Source of the DNA: Nautilus pompilius
Taxonomy: Eukaryota > Mollusca > Cephalopoda > Nautilida > Nautilidae
NCBI GenBank assembly: GCA_018389105.1
Contig: JACATO010000605.1
Span: 186,001-250,000, forward strand
Direction of reading: 5' to 3'
Length of the DNA stretch: 64,000 bases
Both the position numbers and the translations under genes were made by a program. Shown in pieces: positions 13,701 through 24,231 of the stretch. Positions within the stretch are counted from its first letter, which is position 1. Each line of letters opens with the position of its first letter. Below the pieces are notes generated by a model. That model did no database searches. It worked only from the letters and a program-made list of their open reading frames with translations, and was not told where the DNA came from.

Positions 13701-14788
13701 TACTAGGGATGTTCAGATGACACCTGGTTGAAAGAGCATCTCCATAACGGTAATTTGGCCAGGTTTCATTTGAACAACACCTATAGTACATGGATTAATA
13801 GCTTGCTTTACCTCTGTTAAAAAAACAAGGATAATCCCCCATGCACTCAGGAGAGAGTCTGGCAAAGTGACTGCTAGGGAATTACTTGACCCCTCCCTTC
13901 CCTCAGGTCCTGGTATAATAAAGTGGGGGTAACCATTTCCCTTCCTAACTGCTTATAGTCCTCCGTACTCTTTTCTAAAATATAAACCGAGTTGACCTGG
14001 GAACACATGAATTGCACCCATGCCACTTTATCACTAATCGGGATAAGTGATACTTAATTTTGATGTAAGCTCAATTTCTGAGGCAGGGTGTTGGCCATCA
14101 AAAAACAACAACAATGGCTTTCTGTCCTGTGGTTTCAAATAGAAAAGTTGAGAGTTTGTTTTTCTTTTATTGGTTGTGATTTGTTGTGGCAAGATAATCG
14201 ACTTATGCAATTAGTGGCGTAACTTTGGCGGAAATGCTTAGTTGTGTGGCTTTTGCAGGAGACAACCGGCAGAAGAAATTTATTGGCTTTTAAAATGATA
14301 ATTGAGAATTATGAAAATTTGAAAGGGTCACTTAGGAGAGTTATATTGTCCTTTCTACTTCACCCTTTTTTTTTAACCTAAAAAAAATGTTGCAATTAAC
14401 ATTAGTCAACAATTATGTATAAGAAGATTTTGTTATTAATATCAACATACACTTTTTTATAATTTACTTTTTCTGATTATTTATCATAGCAGTTTATATT
14501 TAAGAAGTGTACATATGTTTTCTCTCTCTCCTATGGAGATTTTTGGGATGAATGATTTCGCTAATGTGCTAAAATGTATAAAAGCTATTCTTAGAAACAG
14601 AAGTTCAAACATTGAGAACTTTAAAAAAAATAAAATAACGGAATTAACAAAATAAACAAACCTGGTAGTTTCAACTTAAGATTCAATTTATTGACAGAAC
14701 ATGAAATACAGAGAAATAAATCAACCAAGTTGCAATAATAAAATGCTCTTAAAAATCTGATTTATAACAACAGCAATTATTAAAACTA
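10743..14788. other. 4-kb AT-rich stretch without a recognised gene
   Basis: No open frame here shows a domain. A GC-richer patch at about 13,700-14,080 differs from its surroundings and could be an unclassified repeat, but I found no second copy. A TTG run lies near 13,371-13,391. Confidence 0.4.
13371..13391. repeat. (TTG)n microsatellite
   Basis: Seven consecutive TTG units, directly visible. Confidence 0.85.
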
Positions 14789-15470
14789 CCGTATTTTTCG
14801 GCATATAAGCCAACACTTTTTTCTGCAAGGGCCTGACCATCAACTTATACTCCATTCCGACTTATCTATGGATTAAATCATGATACCAGGAACACGGGAC
14901 CCTGAAGTACCATGGGGAAATTTGTATATGATTGTATGTGTATGTGTGGGTGCATGGTGACTCAGATTCAGTTACCTCCCTTAGATCTCTGTTGACCTGG
15001 GAGGCCCACATTGTCTTCGGTCTACTCTGAGGATGATTGGTAAACAAAGATGGTTTTTGTATCACTACACGAACGCACAAATAATGCAGTCTAAATGCTC
15101 ACTAATTTCTAAGAACTATTTCTAAGGGTTTACATAATTTGTAACACCATACATGTGATTCAACTTTTTATTTGATAGGCAAAAATCATACCAAACTGTG
15201 TTCCTTACAGATTGAAGCTGCTTTATTTCACCTTCATTTTCTTTCTTTTGCCTAAAACTCTTTCCTTCCCCAGATCTCTTGCTTTGATGTTATCCACCAC
15301 TGATATTTTAACACTGACAGTAATTTTATACTGTTATTACTGTACAAAAGTAAGATCATAATGTCGACTTTTACACCACTTTGACTTATATCCGAATGAA
15401 GGCTTGGAAAACAGGGAAATCGACCTATTTGACTTATACTCCACATCGACTTATAACCCAAAAAATATGG
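14789..15470. mobile_element. Short pogo-type non-autonomous element, copy A
   Basis: This 682-bp element has inverted ends. The left begins CCGTATTTTTCGGCATATAA and the right, read inward, begins CCATATTTTTTGGGTTATAA. The left flank is TA and the right flank is CA, consistent with a TA duplication that has since mutated. Just inside both ends the motif (C/T)(A/G)ACTTAT recurs several times, as CAACTTATACTCC, CGACTTATC and GACTTATACTCC. The same ends and subterminal motifs occur in the 24,232-25,487 element, which encodes a Tc5/CENP-B-type helix-turn-helix. I see no transposase here, so this is a deletion derivative or MITE. Confidence 0.8.
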
Positions 15471-16112
15471 CACTATTTTTTAAAAGCTTTAAAACAGCGA
15501 CTACAAGAACAGATTTTGGAGCATCTACCTGTATCATCAAAAGTAGCAAAGGGAACAAATTTTTTTAAATAATTAATGTGGAGATTGCTAACTTGCTTTT
15601 GTAAAAGTTTAAGTAGCAAAAACTCAGGCTGACTACAACTTCCAGATTTTTTAACAACAATGGTTTTATCTGCATGCCATGAAACAGATATTAATGGTAT
15701 TTTCTAAATAATTAAAAATATCAAATCTACCAAGTTTCACTATTAGTTGTTTAAAAGGATAGAGGTTTCAAAATAATTATGGTTTTGATACTATGGGCTG
15801 AGACAAATTATTTTGGCTGTTTACAGTTACTAAAACTAGGGGTTATAATTACAAATTAGCTAAAATTCCAACATGGTTAGATATTGGATAATACATTAAA
15901 AACTGTAAGATGGAAATTTCCTGGTCCCATCAATTTCCATCTAATGAGAGTTTAGTCTATTTTATGTCATACTTGCATCACAGAATGCATTTTTGAAATG
16001 TTTACCCACATTTTAATTATTCTGAAAAGAAATTGCATACAGCTGTATTAGGTTGTCTGAAATATATATTAACAGAATTAATATGGAATGGTCTTCAATT
16101 TGGAAAGATTTA
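15471..16112. other. AT-rich DNA beside the Tigger-like remnant
   Basis: No clear gene is present. Part may belong to the 3' untranslated or terminal portion of the minus-strand transposase remnant that begins at 17,181, but I could not find its left terminal repeat. Confidence 0.35.
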
Positions 16113-17181
16113 TTAAAAATTAAAAATTACTGTAATTCTCAGTAGATCTACATTATTAGAATAATTCTGACTAACAAAGTTGGTTGCTTTGATTTGCTTT
16201 TTTCCATATTCTGGATAATAATAAAGTTTTTTGTGACATTGAACATCATTTAACATTGTTTTCACTTCAGAATTCTTTACTTGTACTGCCAAATTTTCAG
16301 ATGCCATATTGAGATAGAGTATTTCCACATGCTTTTATGGAGTTATTATTGTTTTTTGCTACTCCATCCTTTTCGTCAGGATTGTTGCTACCATTTTTTG
16401 TGGCTTTGTGTGCTTCTATGAAATCACCAAGTGACTGGGTATCACTATCTGTACATAGTTTTTTATTAAAGTTGGCTTATTCCATTGCAGGTACTCTTGG
16501 CTTATATTTGCATTTTTCATTACAAGTTGCAAATCATCATCTGCTTCCAGAATGTCATCTTTTACATTATGTGATACTTCACTTTCACACATTAGATAAC
16601 ACCTTGATCAAGAGGTTGTCACCCGTGGTGTTGCTTGGTAAAGCCAAACTCACATTTGACAATTCAGTGCATGGGTAGTATGTAGCATTGTCGAAGGAAA
16701 GGGGGAATTTTTATATATTGATTTTCTTTCTATTGTTGAAAGTGTGAAGCTAATCTTCTAAGGGTTGCTGTCATCCAAGCTCTCTTATTTGACCTCTAAA
16801 ACACAGGTTGTCTTAAATTACACCTTTAAAATTTTTTTCAGCCACCCATTTGATGCCTAGAAATCTGTTTTTCCAAGTTTGTCAGCTATAACTTTTGCCC
16901 GTGAGTGAAGAATTGGCCCTGAAACATGTAGTTTTCTGGAAGATCTATTCACAAACCACAAATCATTGATATTTTTGTTTTCAATCTCTCTCTGAGTTGC
17001 CTCTTACAGCCATCCTTGTCGAAGTTTGTCTTTGCATTTTACTGCATTGTACATTTTTGTGTTTTTCCACAGTGAAACTTGTCTCCCAAACTTCTTGTGT
17101 TAACATTTTTTTTTTTTAGCAGCTCAATAACTGATTTTTTCTACAGAGAGTTAAAGCATTTGATCAAATTTTGGTTGCCAT
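16113..17181 (-). pseudogene. Tigger/Jerky-like (pogo group, CENP-B type) transposase pseudogene
   Basis: On the minus strand an ATG at 17,179-17,181 opens MATKI, a stop, then SNALTL. This resembles the usual 'MA-KRKR-ALTLEEK' start of CENP-B-type transposases. At about 16,830-17,000 the strand encodes LHVSGPILHSRAKVIADKLG and ASNGWLKKI. These match the Tc5-type helix-turn-helix pattern 'SGP-L--KA---A--LG-DF-ASNGWL--F'. At about 16,600-16,700 it encodes LSFDNATYYPC, ELSNVSLALPSNTT, and in another frame QPLDQGVI. These match the DDE_1 motifs 'LLLDNA--HP', 'LPPNTTS' and 'QPLDQGVI'. The distance between the two domains is far too short, so the middle of the catalytic domain is deleted. A further acidic, asparagine-rich stretch follows (SQSLGDFIEAHKATKNG). 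There are several stops and frame changes, so the copy is dead. A host-domesticated gene is unlikely because of these breaks. Confidence 0.8.
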
Positions 17182-18609
17182 GGTCACACTATGTACTGTG
17201 GTATGGCTGAGAGATGACCTTCAAGGCACTACTGAGATGGGGAAAGGAGGAAGGAGGGAGTAGAAGCCTCCAGCCACCTAGCAGAAGGAATTTACAGTAA
17301 TGCTCATCCAACAGTGTTGTCACTTATCATTTATTCTCACAGTACATTACAACACCTTGAATATATTTAGAAATAAAGTAACTGTACAAAAGAAACAACA
17401 GGCCACTGATAAAACTTTCATATTTGTGATGCTGTGAATCCATTACTAAATGTAGTTTGTATGAAAAGTTTCTGTCTTAGCAATACTTCTAAAGCAGTCA
17501 GACAAAAAAAAATATTATTCTGTTTCTATGTTAGATGGTTTTTGCCATACTTAGGTAAGATTATACGTAAACCCATACTTTATTTGCCAGGACCAAAAAT
17601 AATTTTTGTATAAGACAGGTTCCTATCTTATATGAGTTCTGCCTTACACATTTGCACTATATATATAATTGTAATAGAAATGTTGATGAGTGGAATAAAT
17701 AAACAGTGATTCTATTTAATAATAACAGTATCAATCAATTTAAGAACTGTATTCATGGCCATTTCTCTTTCATGGGGACCCTTACAGAAACTTAGCTTCC
17801 TCATAACTACCAAACTAAATGCCAATAGCTGTTTCCTTCAGTGCTTTCTGGCATAAAAGAGAATTTATTTATTAGAGCAGATGGATTCTTTTAGGTACAG
17901 TTTTACAATTACTGTTGCTTGAGAAGTAGACGCACACACTCTTGCTGAAAGATGTTTTTGTTTTATTTCACTAAAATCTTGATGGCTAGGTACCCATGCT
18001 TTGAGTTGCACCAATTGTGAAACAATAAGTTGAATTTTAAAAGTAGCAAAATTAAATCTGGGTATTTCCTGCAGAATGTTATTTATTGTAAACTATCAGC
18101 TGCTTTTTTTCTTCTTTTATATAGCTCTGAAAATCTCATATGCTCTTGCAACAACAGCCTTGTACTTATATTGTTAATGAGTAAATATCTATGTGGGAAT
18201 GGTCTTTATCTTACAGTTTATTGGACTTTGAAACTGATTTTCATTTGCTTACTAAGCTCATTTGCTCAGTCATTCAACAGAATAAGGTAAGGAAATGAGT
18301 TTCATATCGAGTGGGGTAATTAAGACTTGATCAAACGCTTTCAGATGCATTCCTGATTGGGAAGAGATTTTAACTAGCGTTTGTACATTATTCTTGTGAA
18401 CAGAATTGAATTTTGTCATTTGTTCCTGATATTTTATAAAATATATCAATTCAGTTTCTTGATTTTTTGGTCTTGTTTTCTTTCATTTCTACCATTGATA
18501 TACTCAGGCAAATCTAATAATTTTTTTTCCCCAAAAAGAAACATTTACTGAAGTGCATTACAAGTAACCTTGTTTATATTGATTGTAAATGTTTTTGTAA
18601 GCCAAATTC
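17182..18609. other. AT-rich DNA, no gene seen
   Basis: A purine-rich patch at 17,230-17,275 and ordinary AT-rich sequence follow the transposase remnant. The open frame at 18,030-18,290 is hydrophobic and AT-driven. It ends near a GTAAGG, but I found no supporting acceptor or domain. Confidence 0.4.
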
Positions 18610-19060
18610 AATTACCACTCCAGTTGGGAACAATTATAGTTGAAGAAGTTGCAGTAATTGGAGAAGCCATGTGTATATATTGATGCTGGGCTGGCCATCT
18701 TGTTAGAATGGATGATTCTAGAATACCAAAGCAGTGTTCTATGATCAAATAGCTGTAGGCAGAAGAAATCAAGGATGCCAAAAGAAGAGATGCAAAGATA
18801 ATTTAAAGAATACATTTAAAGTATGTAAGATTGACCTTGAGACCTGGGAATCACCAGCAAGAGACAGGAAATTGTGGAGATCCCATTATAGACTAAAATC
18901 ATTTGAAGCTAAACAGAGGGGGGGGGGCTACAGCAAAACTTGGAACTTGCTGCTCATCACTCCACACCTATGCCCAACATATGGTAGGATCTATGGTTTC
19001 AAGATGGTACCACCTAAGAACTCGCAGATGACATCATGGATAATGAATGGCTAGTCTTCA
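18610..19060 (+). mobile_element. LINE ORF2 C-terminal end with zinc-finger-like tail
   Basis: The plus strand encodes WAGHLVRMDDSRIPKQ near 18,690-18,740. After a frame change it continues with FYDQIAVGRRNQGCQKKRCK, IDLETWESPARDRKLWRSHY and SFEAKQR. This is the familiar post-reverse-transcriptase segment of many animal LINEs ('WAGHV-RM-D-RIPK', 'GQL--G-R--GGQKKR-KD', 'DRP-WR'). Further on, HLCPTYGRIYGF and then HLRTR in another frame resemble the terminal zinc-finger-like 'CP-CGR-C-SRIGL--H-R-H' motif, with the second cysteine changed to tyrosine. Only the 3' end is present, as expected for 5'-truncated insertion. At least two frame changes make it inactive. It is a different type from the LINE at 5.2-6.1 kb. 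Confidence 0.8.
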
Positions 19061-19599
19061 TTGAACACAGTGGACATTCTACTACAAATATATATTTACA
19101 TTGCCGGGGTAGAAGGTGGGTTCAAAAAATAGCATAACCCTGTTGCTCAGGACTTAAGTGCAATATTGGAAAGTTGATTTTTAGCTTTGCCAAAGGGGCG
19201 GGTCAAGGTTTTAAAACAAATTTGTTGATCCTTCATGAGGTAAGCTTTTTTAAAGCCAAAAAAGAACAAATAAATGAAAAATGAAATTATGAAGAATGTA
19301 ATAAATCTCTCTTATTTTTGGACAGAAGGTGCTGATAAATTTATGATAATACTTAATTTTATGAAATAAAAGGATTTTAGTGAGAAATTTTATTGGATTT
19401 GGTTTTTTCTTGGATTTTGCTTTTAAACAAAATCTGGATGTTAGTTGTTAGAAAGTGAATACAGTTTGATGCTAAAGATACCAAAAATAAAATTTTAAAA
19501 CAAAAATAAGCAAAGTGGCTGATCTCCTATGAACTTTTTTCCAACCATTTAAAAATAACTTTCCAGAATAAAGCTAGATAAAAAGCGGAATGGCATAAC
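19061..19599. other. AT-rich DNA, no gene seen
   Basis: The sequence contains several AATAAA-like runs but no coding or repeat signature that I can assign. Confidence 0.4.
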
Positions 19600-19815
19600 A
19601 GACATTGTGGTAGTCCAGGGTAGAATACTGGACTGCTGAGGTCGAGGGCCTGGGACCAACTTGGTTTGGGGTACTCCCTGGCACAGTTTCTTCTTGATCA
19701 GCTGGCTATATGGGCTTCCTGTGAGTTCTCCAGTTTGCTCCCACATCTAAAACTGAAGAGTTCTTGTAGGGATTTCCCTGCTATAGTCAGAAAAGCTGGG
19801 CTGGAATGTGCACTC
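19600..19815 (+). mobile_element. tRNA-derived SINE copy 4
   Basis: This is one of the clearest plus-strand copies. The tRNA-like head (TGGTAGTCCAGGGTAGAATA, then GGGCCTGGGACC) is followed by TTGGTTTGGGGTACTCCCTG, CACAGTTTCTTCTT, GATCAGCTGGCTATATGGG, TGCTCCCACATCTAAAACTG and AAGAGTTCTTGTAGGGA. These blocks recur in the same order in the other copies. Confidence 0.85.
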
Positions 19816-20316
19816 AGGGTGGATAAATATTCTTTGTGATTTACTTGAAATGGAAGTTTCTTGTTGAGACAGACAAAGAGACTATGGTAGAATCTGGTGG
19901 TAATCATTAAAAACACACATATTGGTATGCATCTATATTTCATAATTTTGTGTATACATTTAAAACATCTGAGAGGATTGACTATAAAGATTTTTTAAAA
20001 AAATTTATGGCAAATTAAAGTCAGTTATTTTATTAAAAAATTGTTGACTTTTTAAATATATATAAAAAAATTAAAAATTTCTGAAAATGTTAATTCTTTA
20101 TTAAATTTTATTTCTCGATAAATGTTTGTTATCTTAAATGCCAATACCAGTTTAGCCTTTTTTGCTCTTAATAAACGGATAAATATAGAAAAATGACAAG
20201 TTTGGCTTACAACTTTATAGCAGTGCAAATAGTTACATAGTTGCTGCTATTGCAGAGTTATGTCCAAATTTCTATCATGATAACAGGTTTCATGTGTACA
20301 TTTATTTTGTAATGTA

Positions 20317-21200
20317 CAGTATTGGAAATAATTATGGAAACACACACCAGATGTGCACAAATAATGAGCGATTGCAATTGAGAGACGGATATAATACATA
20401 CACAGTCCATTGTTACAGAAAATATACAAAAAAAAAGAAAACATTGTACAGTGCATTAATATTTGGTGTGCAAGCCCTTCGCTTTAGATAGAGCTTGACC
20501 CCTTGTTTTCATGCTCCCAGACAGGTTATCAGTGTATGGCTGCGGAATATTGTTCCAAATATCCTGTCCGTATAACGACATATAGCGTCAATGATCTTTA
20601 TATTAAGACTTTTTGCAGGACAAAAGGCATCTTTGCGAATGTTCCATCAGCATCTTTACATTTTAGATAGTTTTTCATCATATTGACTGTATGCTTAGGG
20701 TTGCTGTCATGTTGGAAGATGAATCCCTGCTCAATTAGACTTCTTCCTGAGAGAATGACATGGATGAGAACCTGCCTGTTCCTGTCAGCAGTTAATATAT
20801 ACCTTTGATTTTATACAAATTTTTTGCATCCTTGGCTGATCTGTAGCCCTATATTAATATTGATCCACACCATGCTTTGCTGTAACTGTTGTACATTGTT
20901 ATGTTGCTTTCCTGTTTGACTTTGAACAAGGTGCTGTTGATTATTGCCAACCAGTTCAAACTTTGACTAATCTGTAAAAAGCACCTTCTTAGTTTGGTCA
21001 TTTTAAATATTTCATACCAAATGACCACCCACACAATTCTTCCTAATCTACCATGCTTACAGTTTATTGTAAACAGTGGGTCACAAGTCTCACTGACTTT
21101 TCTCTGAAGGTTATGGACTGCCGATATATTTTTCTTGCATTAGGCAACAAATTGGTCTTTGTGTATATCTATCACCAGTGGCATCCAGTATATCTAGGTT
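20317..21200 (-). mobile_element. Tc1-like DNA transposon remnant, copy 1
   Basis: The plus-strand left end reads CAGTATTGGAAATAATTATG after a TA at 20,315-20,316. It matches the inverted ends of the 58,899-60,255 element. The minus strand carries Tc1-type transposase pieces. MTKLRRCFLQISQSLNWL and the following residues correspond to the segment after the first catalytic aspartate region ('W--VLFSDES-F'). They are about as far from the end as in the fuller copy. The opposite end is not clear: similarity fades after about 21,120 and I see no second terminal repeat. Stops and frame changes break the gene. The end coordinate is approximate. Confidence 0.75.
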
Positions 21201-21369
21201 TTTGTAGGAGCTATTCCACAGTGTCAGATTAGTGATGTTGATACTAAAAAAGCTGAAAGGTATTTCCTAATGTCTAAACAAGAACGTTTACAAAAATGTA
21301 TTATTTTTAGTATACATACATAGTGTGCCAATGGTATCAAAGAACTTATCTATTTTTATGCATTCCATT

Positions 21370-21600
21370 CCCAGAAAATATTTTTAAAACTTCAATCATA
21401 TCACCACAAAAACATCTCAGGCCAAAGCCTCTTTGATCTTTCTTTATAGCTGAGATCGTGCATATCATTAATTATTCTAGGAACCATTTTGAACTTTTTC
21501 CAGGTTATCTATATCCTTAACATGATCTGTTTTTCATACTTTGTCCACATAGACCCATAGACCATAGAAGTCTGGTTCATACATGGGACCATTATTGTTG
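21370..21600 (-). mobile_element. LINE reverse transcriptase tail fragment, CR1/L2-like
   Basis: The minus strand encodes KDIDNLEKVQ, and in neighbouring frames RIINDMHDLSYKERSKRL. This corresponds to the 'LEKVQRRATK-I---R-LSYEERL--L-L' segment downstream of the reverse transcriptase core in CR1/L2-type LINEs. It is the same type as the 5.2-6.1 kb remnant but shorter. It is old and broken. Confidence 0.65.
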
Positions 21601-22077
21601 ATATTTACTATTTATAGTATGATTTAGCATGTGTAAAATAGTTGGCTTTGGAACAAACAAACTCTTATTGATTTTAAGATATTACCTATTATGGACCTGT
21701 TATGTCTAGACAATGTGATTAGTGAGATTAGGTAAATTCTGTAATGTAGCAGTATAAACATGCTCATTTAGAAAAGCATTTGAATTGCAATATATTTACA
21801 TACTAAATGGTTAACTTTTAAACATATTAGAAAATTAAAATGAACTATTTTTAACAAAATTAATTCATGCTATAAGTTTTTTCCATGCCTAAAAGTAAAA
21901 GCATAATTTTTTTCAGTGTGACAATTATATATAAAAAAAAGACTTTTATAAACTAAATAAAATACAGATATCTCTTATTGGTAACTATTTTCTACTCAAG
22001 TTTTCAATGTTTTAGATGGAAATATGGTTGCTTTGACATCTCTTCTAGAACAAATTCATCTCATGTACATGAGTGAA

Positions 22078-22099
22078 ATAATATATATATATATATATA
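22078..22099. repeat. (AT)n microsatellite
   Basis: About eleven AT units, directly visible. Confidence 0.85.
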
Positions 22100-22755
22100 A
22101 AGCTGATGCAATTTTGAATTTTTGATTTGTGCAAAATCTGTGATCTTTTTTAACTTTTAAAAGAAAAGTATCTGCGTTCATGTTAACATGAAATAGTGCT
22201 TAAATCAATGAATGTTATGGATAATCTACAAAACAAAGTAGGTCTGGGCATTATAACTTCCAGATTCTTTTCTTCTCTGACTATTGTTATTGATAAAAGT
22301 GGTTGAATTCAGTTTGTTGGAGAGTATCTAGATATTCATAACATTAAATCTCATTTGCCACTTTCTCAGCATGTCTACTAAGCAATTTGACACTGAGAAA
22401 AGAAGTTTTTAGTGGAAGCTTTCTTTTTTCCTATGTGATAGCTAGCATGATCATCATCAAAAATCCCATCCATTTACTACATTGTTGCTAGAAACGAAAC
22501 AAAAAACACGAAAAATGTCAGTTAAGCGAACACCAGCTGTGATGCTTGATGAATTCCAGAATGTAGCCTTTTATTCAGAGACCACAGTAACTCAACATAT
22601 GATTTTGCTACATTTTCCTTCGATTTCTAAGTTAAATTTAAAAAAAAAAAAAAAATTAAGAGGAATACATAAATAGTGGTCATAGAGTGATGTGATGTGA
22701 ATGTTTTCTACCCTATACTTTTTAAAAACAACATCTGTTATATATGTGTGTGTGT

Positions 22756-22898
22756 GTTTTCAGTATCTCAAAATACTAACCCTGACGCTGGGATTTGAAC
22801 CAGGAATCTCCAGTCGCTAACCCATGTGTGCTACCAACTAAGCTCAGTTCAAATCCCAGTGACATTAGCTGTCTACAGTATCTTGAGATACTGAAAAC
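22756..22898. repeat. Foldback repeat with a tRNA-like insert
   Basis: Two arms of about 43 and 51 bases are inverted copies. The left arm runs from GTTTTCAGTATCTCA to GCTGGGATTTGAAC. The right arm runs from GTTCAAATCCCAGTGAC to TTGAGATACTGAAAAC. The minus strand of the inner region resembles a tRNA: GCTTAGTTGGTAGCAC is an A-box-like D-arm, and GGTTCAAATCCCAG is a B-box-like T-arm. Because the GTTCAAATCCCAG block sits in both arms, the two T-arm-like sequences face each other. A TG run lies just to the left. This could be a tRNA pseudogene, the head of a second SINE family inserted head to head, or a small foldback element. A working tRNA is unlikely because the stems do not pair cleanly. Confidence 0.6.
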
Positions 22899-23239
22899 TT
22901 ATATATGCAACACATCATAGTACTTTTTGTCACAAGTATAAATTCAGTTACATATATTGCAGTGAGTTCTGTATCAAAAACATTATTGAGCATCTGTTAT
23001 TTTGAACCTTAAATAGTTTCTTTAGTTTTGGCCTCTTTCACATTTATTAGAAAGCAAATTTGTGAAGTTCTATAAAATATTTAAATAAAATGTGTTTCAT
23101 TCATCTTAAACTAAAATTTGCTGCAAATAAAATACACACACAACCTGTGAAAAATAATTTTGCAATCTGTTCTAATTACAATGTTAGCTTGTTGCAGTAA
23201 ATGATAAATAAAGGCAAGTAGTAGAGTGAAATTCTTTGT

Positions 23240-23770
23240 TATTACTTGGTCAGGCTACTTTTTGCAGCACTATCCTGTTTGGCACTGAATCAACAAGATA
23301 TGATCATCACTGTCTGATCTCAGTCCCCCCCCCCCCGAATCCACATGAGAGCTTCCTTTAATTCCATCACATTGGTGGTCCATGGATGGTGGCTCCCACA
23401 GGTGCTTGATCATATTCATATCAGGTCTTTGGGAGTTTTCAGGAAGAAGTTGAATGCCTGGATTTCTCTTCCAGACTCTGGTCACATGAAAGATATAGCA
23501 TTCAGCACCAAACTCCTGAAGAATACAGGCATTGAATTTTGGCTACAATGATTGATATGTCTTTAGAATGGCAATGTACCTGGCAGAATTGAGACATTTA
23601 TCAGCAAACATCAATTTTGTCTTTCCACTATACCAGTTCCATGATAATCTCTCTCCATGCTTGACTTGGGCTAAAGAGAATGTGGTTGAAAATCATCGTT
23701 AAAGTCTTCTCTGAATCCAGGTGCAACTTTTGGATTGCATTACAATCTGGTTTCATCTAAATTTTTCTGT
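23240..23770 (-). mobile_element. Tc1-like transposase C-terminal remnant
   Basis: In scattered minus-strand frames the sequence encodes GKTKLMFADKCLNSARYIAI, AKFNACILQEFGAECYIFHV, and RNPGIQLLPENSQRPDMNMI followed by KHLW. These match 'GKT-L-F---LNA-RYI--IL', 'F-QDNA--H', and 'NI-LLPWP-NSPDLNPIEHLWD' of Tc1-like DDE enzymes, including the third catalytic region. No terminal repeats were found. A run of about twelve C (near 23,323-23,335) interrupts it. It is old and broken, and differs from the 20.3/58.9 kb family. Confidence 0.65.
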
Positions 23771-23954
23771 TGTCTAAACATACTTTTCTTTTTAATCTAT
23801 TCAATTTAGTATTTCAATAAAACATTCTATCTAATTTATCCATCTGCTTTTTCATGTACTCTCTCTCATTCTTGCATGAGAGTCAGTATGTAATCTGTTT
23901 TTATTGTTGCATTCCCAGAGCAGACAAAAGAAAAGCTTATTATTTGAAAAACCC

Positions 23955-24125
23955 GTGTTTCTTGGTTGAGGTATTCAGTGCCTGCATACAAGCAAGCTGA
24001 ATGCTGTCGACTTCTGTAGCAGGGAAAGAACCTGATAGACTCCTTCTGATCAGTCTGGATATAGGAAACTGGTACATATCTAGGGGAATCCCGTGTGGAA
24101 GGAGCTAGTTTATAAAAGGGATAGA
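23955..24125 (+). repeat. Unclassified dispersed repeat, copy A
   Basis: The segment aligns by eye, with gaps, to 29,470-29,600. Shared blocks are TGAGGT, TACAAGCA(A/G)GCT(G/A)AA, a (C/A)GACTT-like block, GCAGGGAAAGA-like and GGGAATCC(C/A)-like stretches, and a final TAGAAA block. The class is unknown. Confidence 0.45.
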
Positions 24126-24231
24126 AACCACACTATGGGCCAGACACTAAACAAAAACTTTGAAATCTATCACAGCAAGTGAGTGTTCTCACATGCTGCC
24201 CTGTTTTCATTCAATATCTTTCATTTATTTA

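Noticed and set aside
16337-16678. 113-codon plus-strand frame with a hydrophobic start
   Set aside because: It is the antisense of the Tigger/Jerky-like transposase remnant, whose motifs are clear on the minus strand.
18030-18290. Exon ending at GTAAGG near 18,291
   Set aside because: The frame is hydrophobic and AT-driven, and no acceptor fits a reasonable exon.
22801-22862. Functional tRNA gene on the minus strand
   Set aside because: A- and B-box-like sequences are present, but the T-stem pairs for only four bases and the acceptor stem does not close. A tRNA-derived relic fits better.
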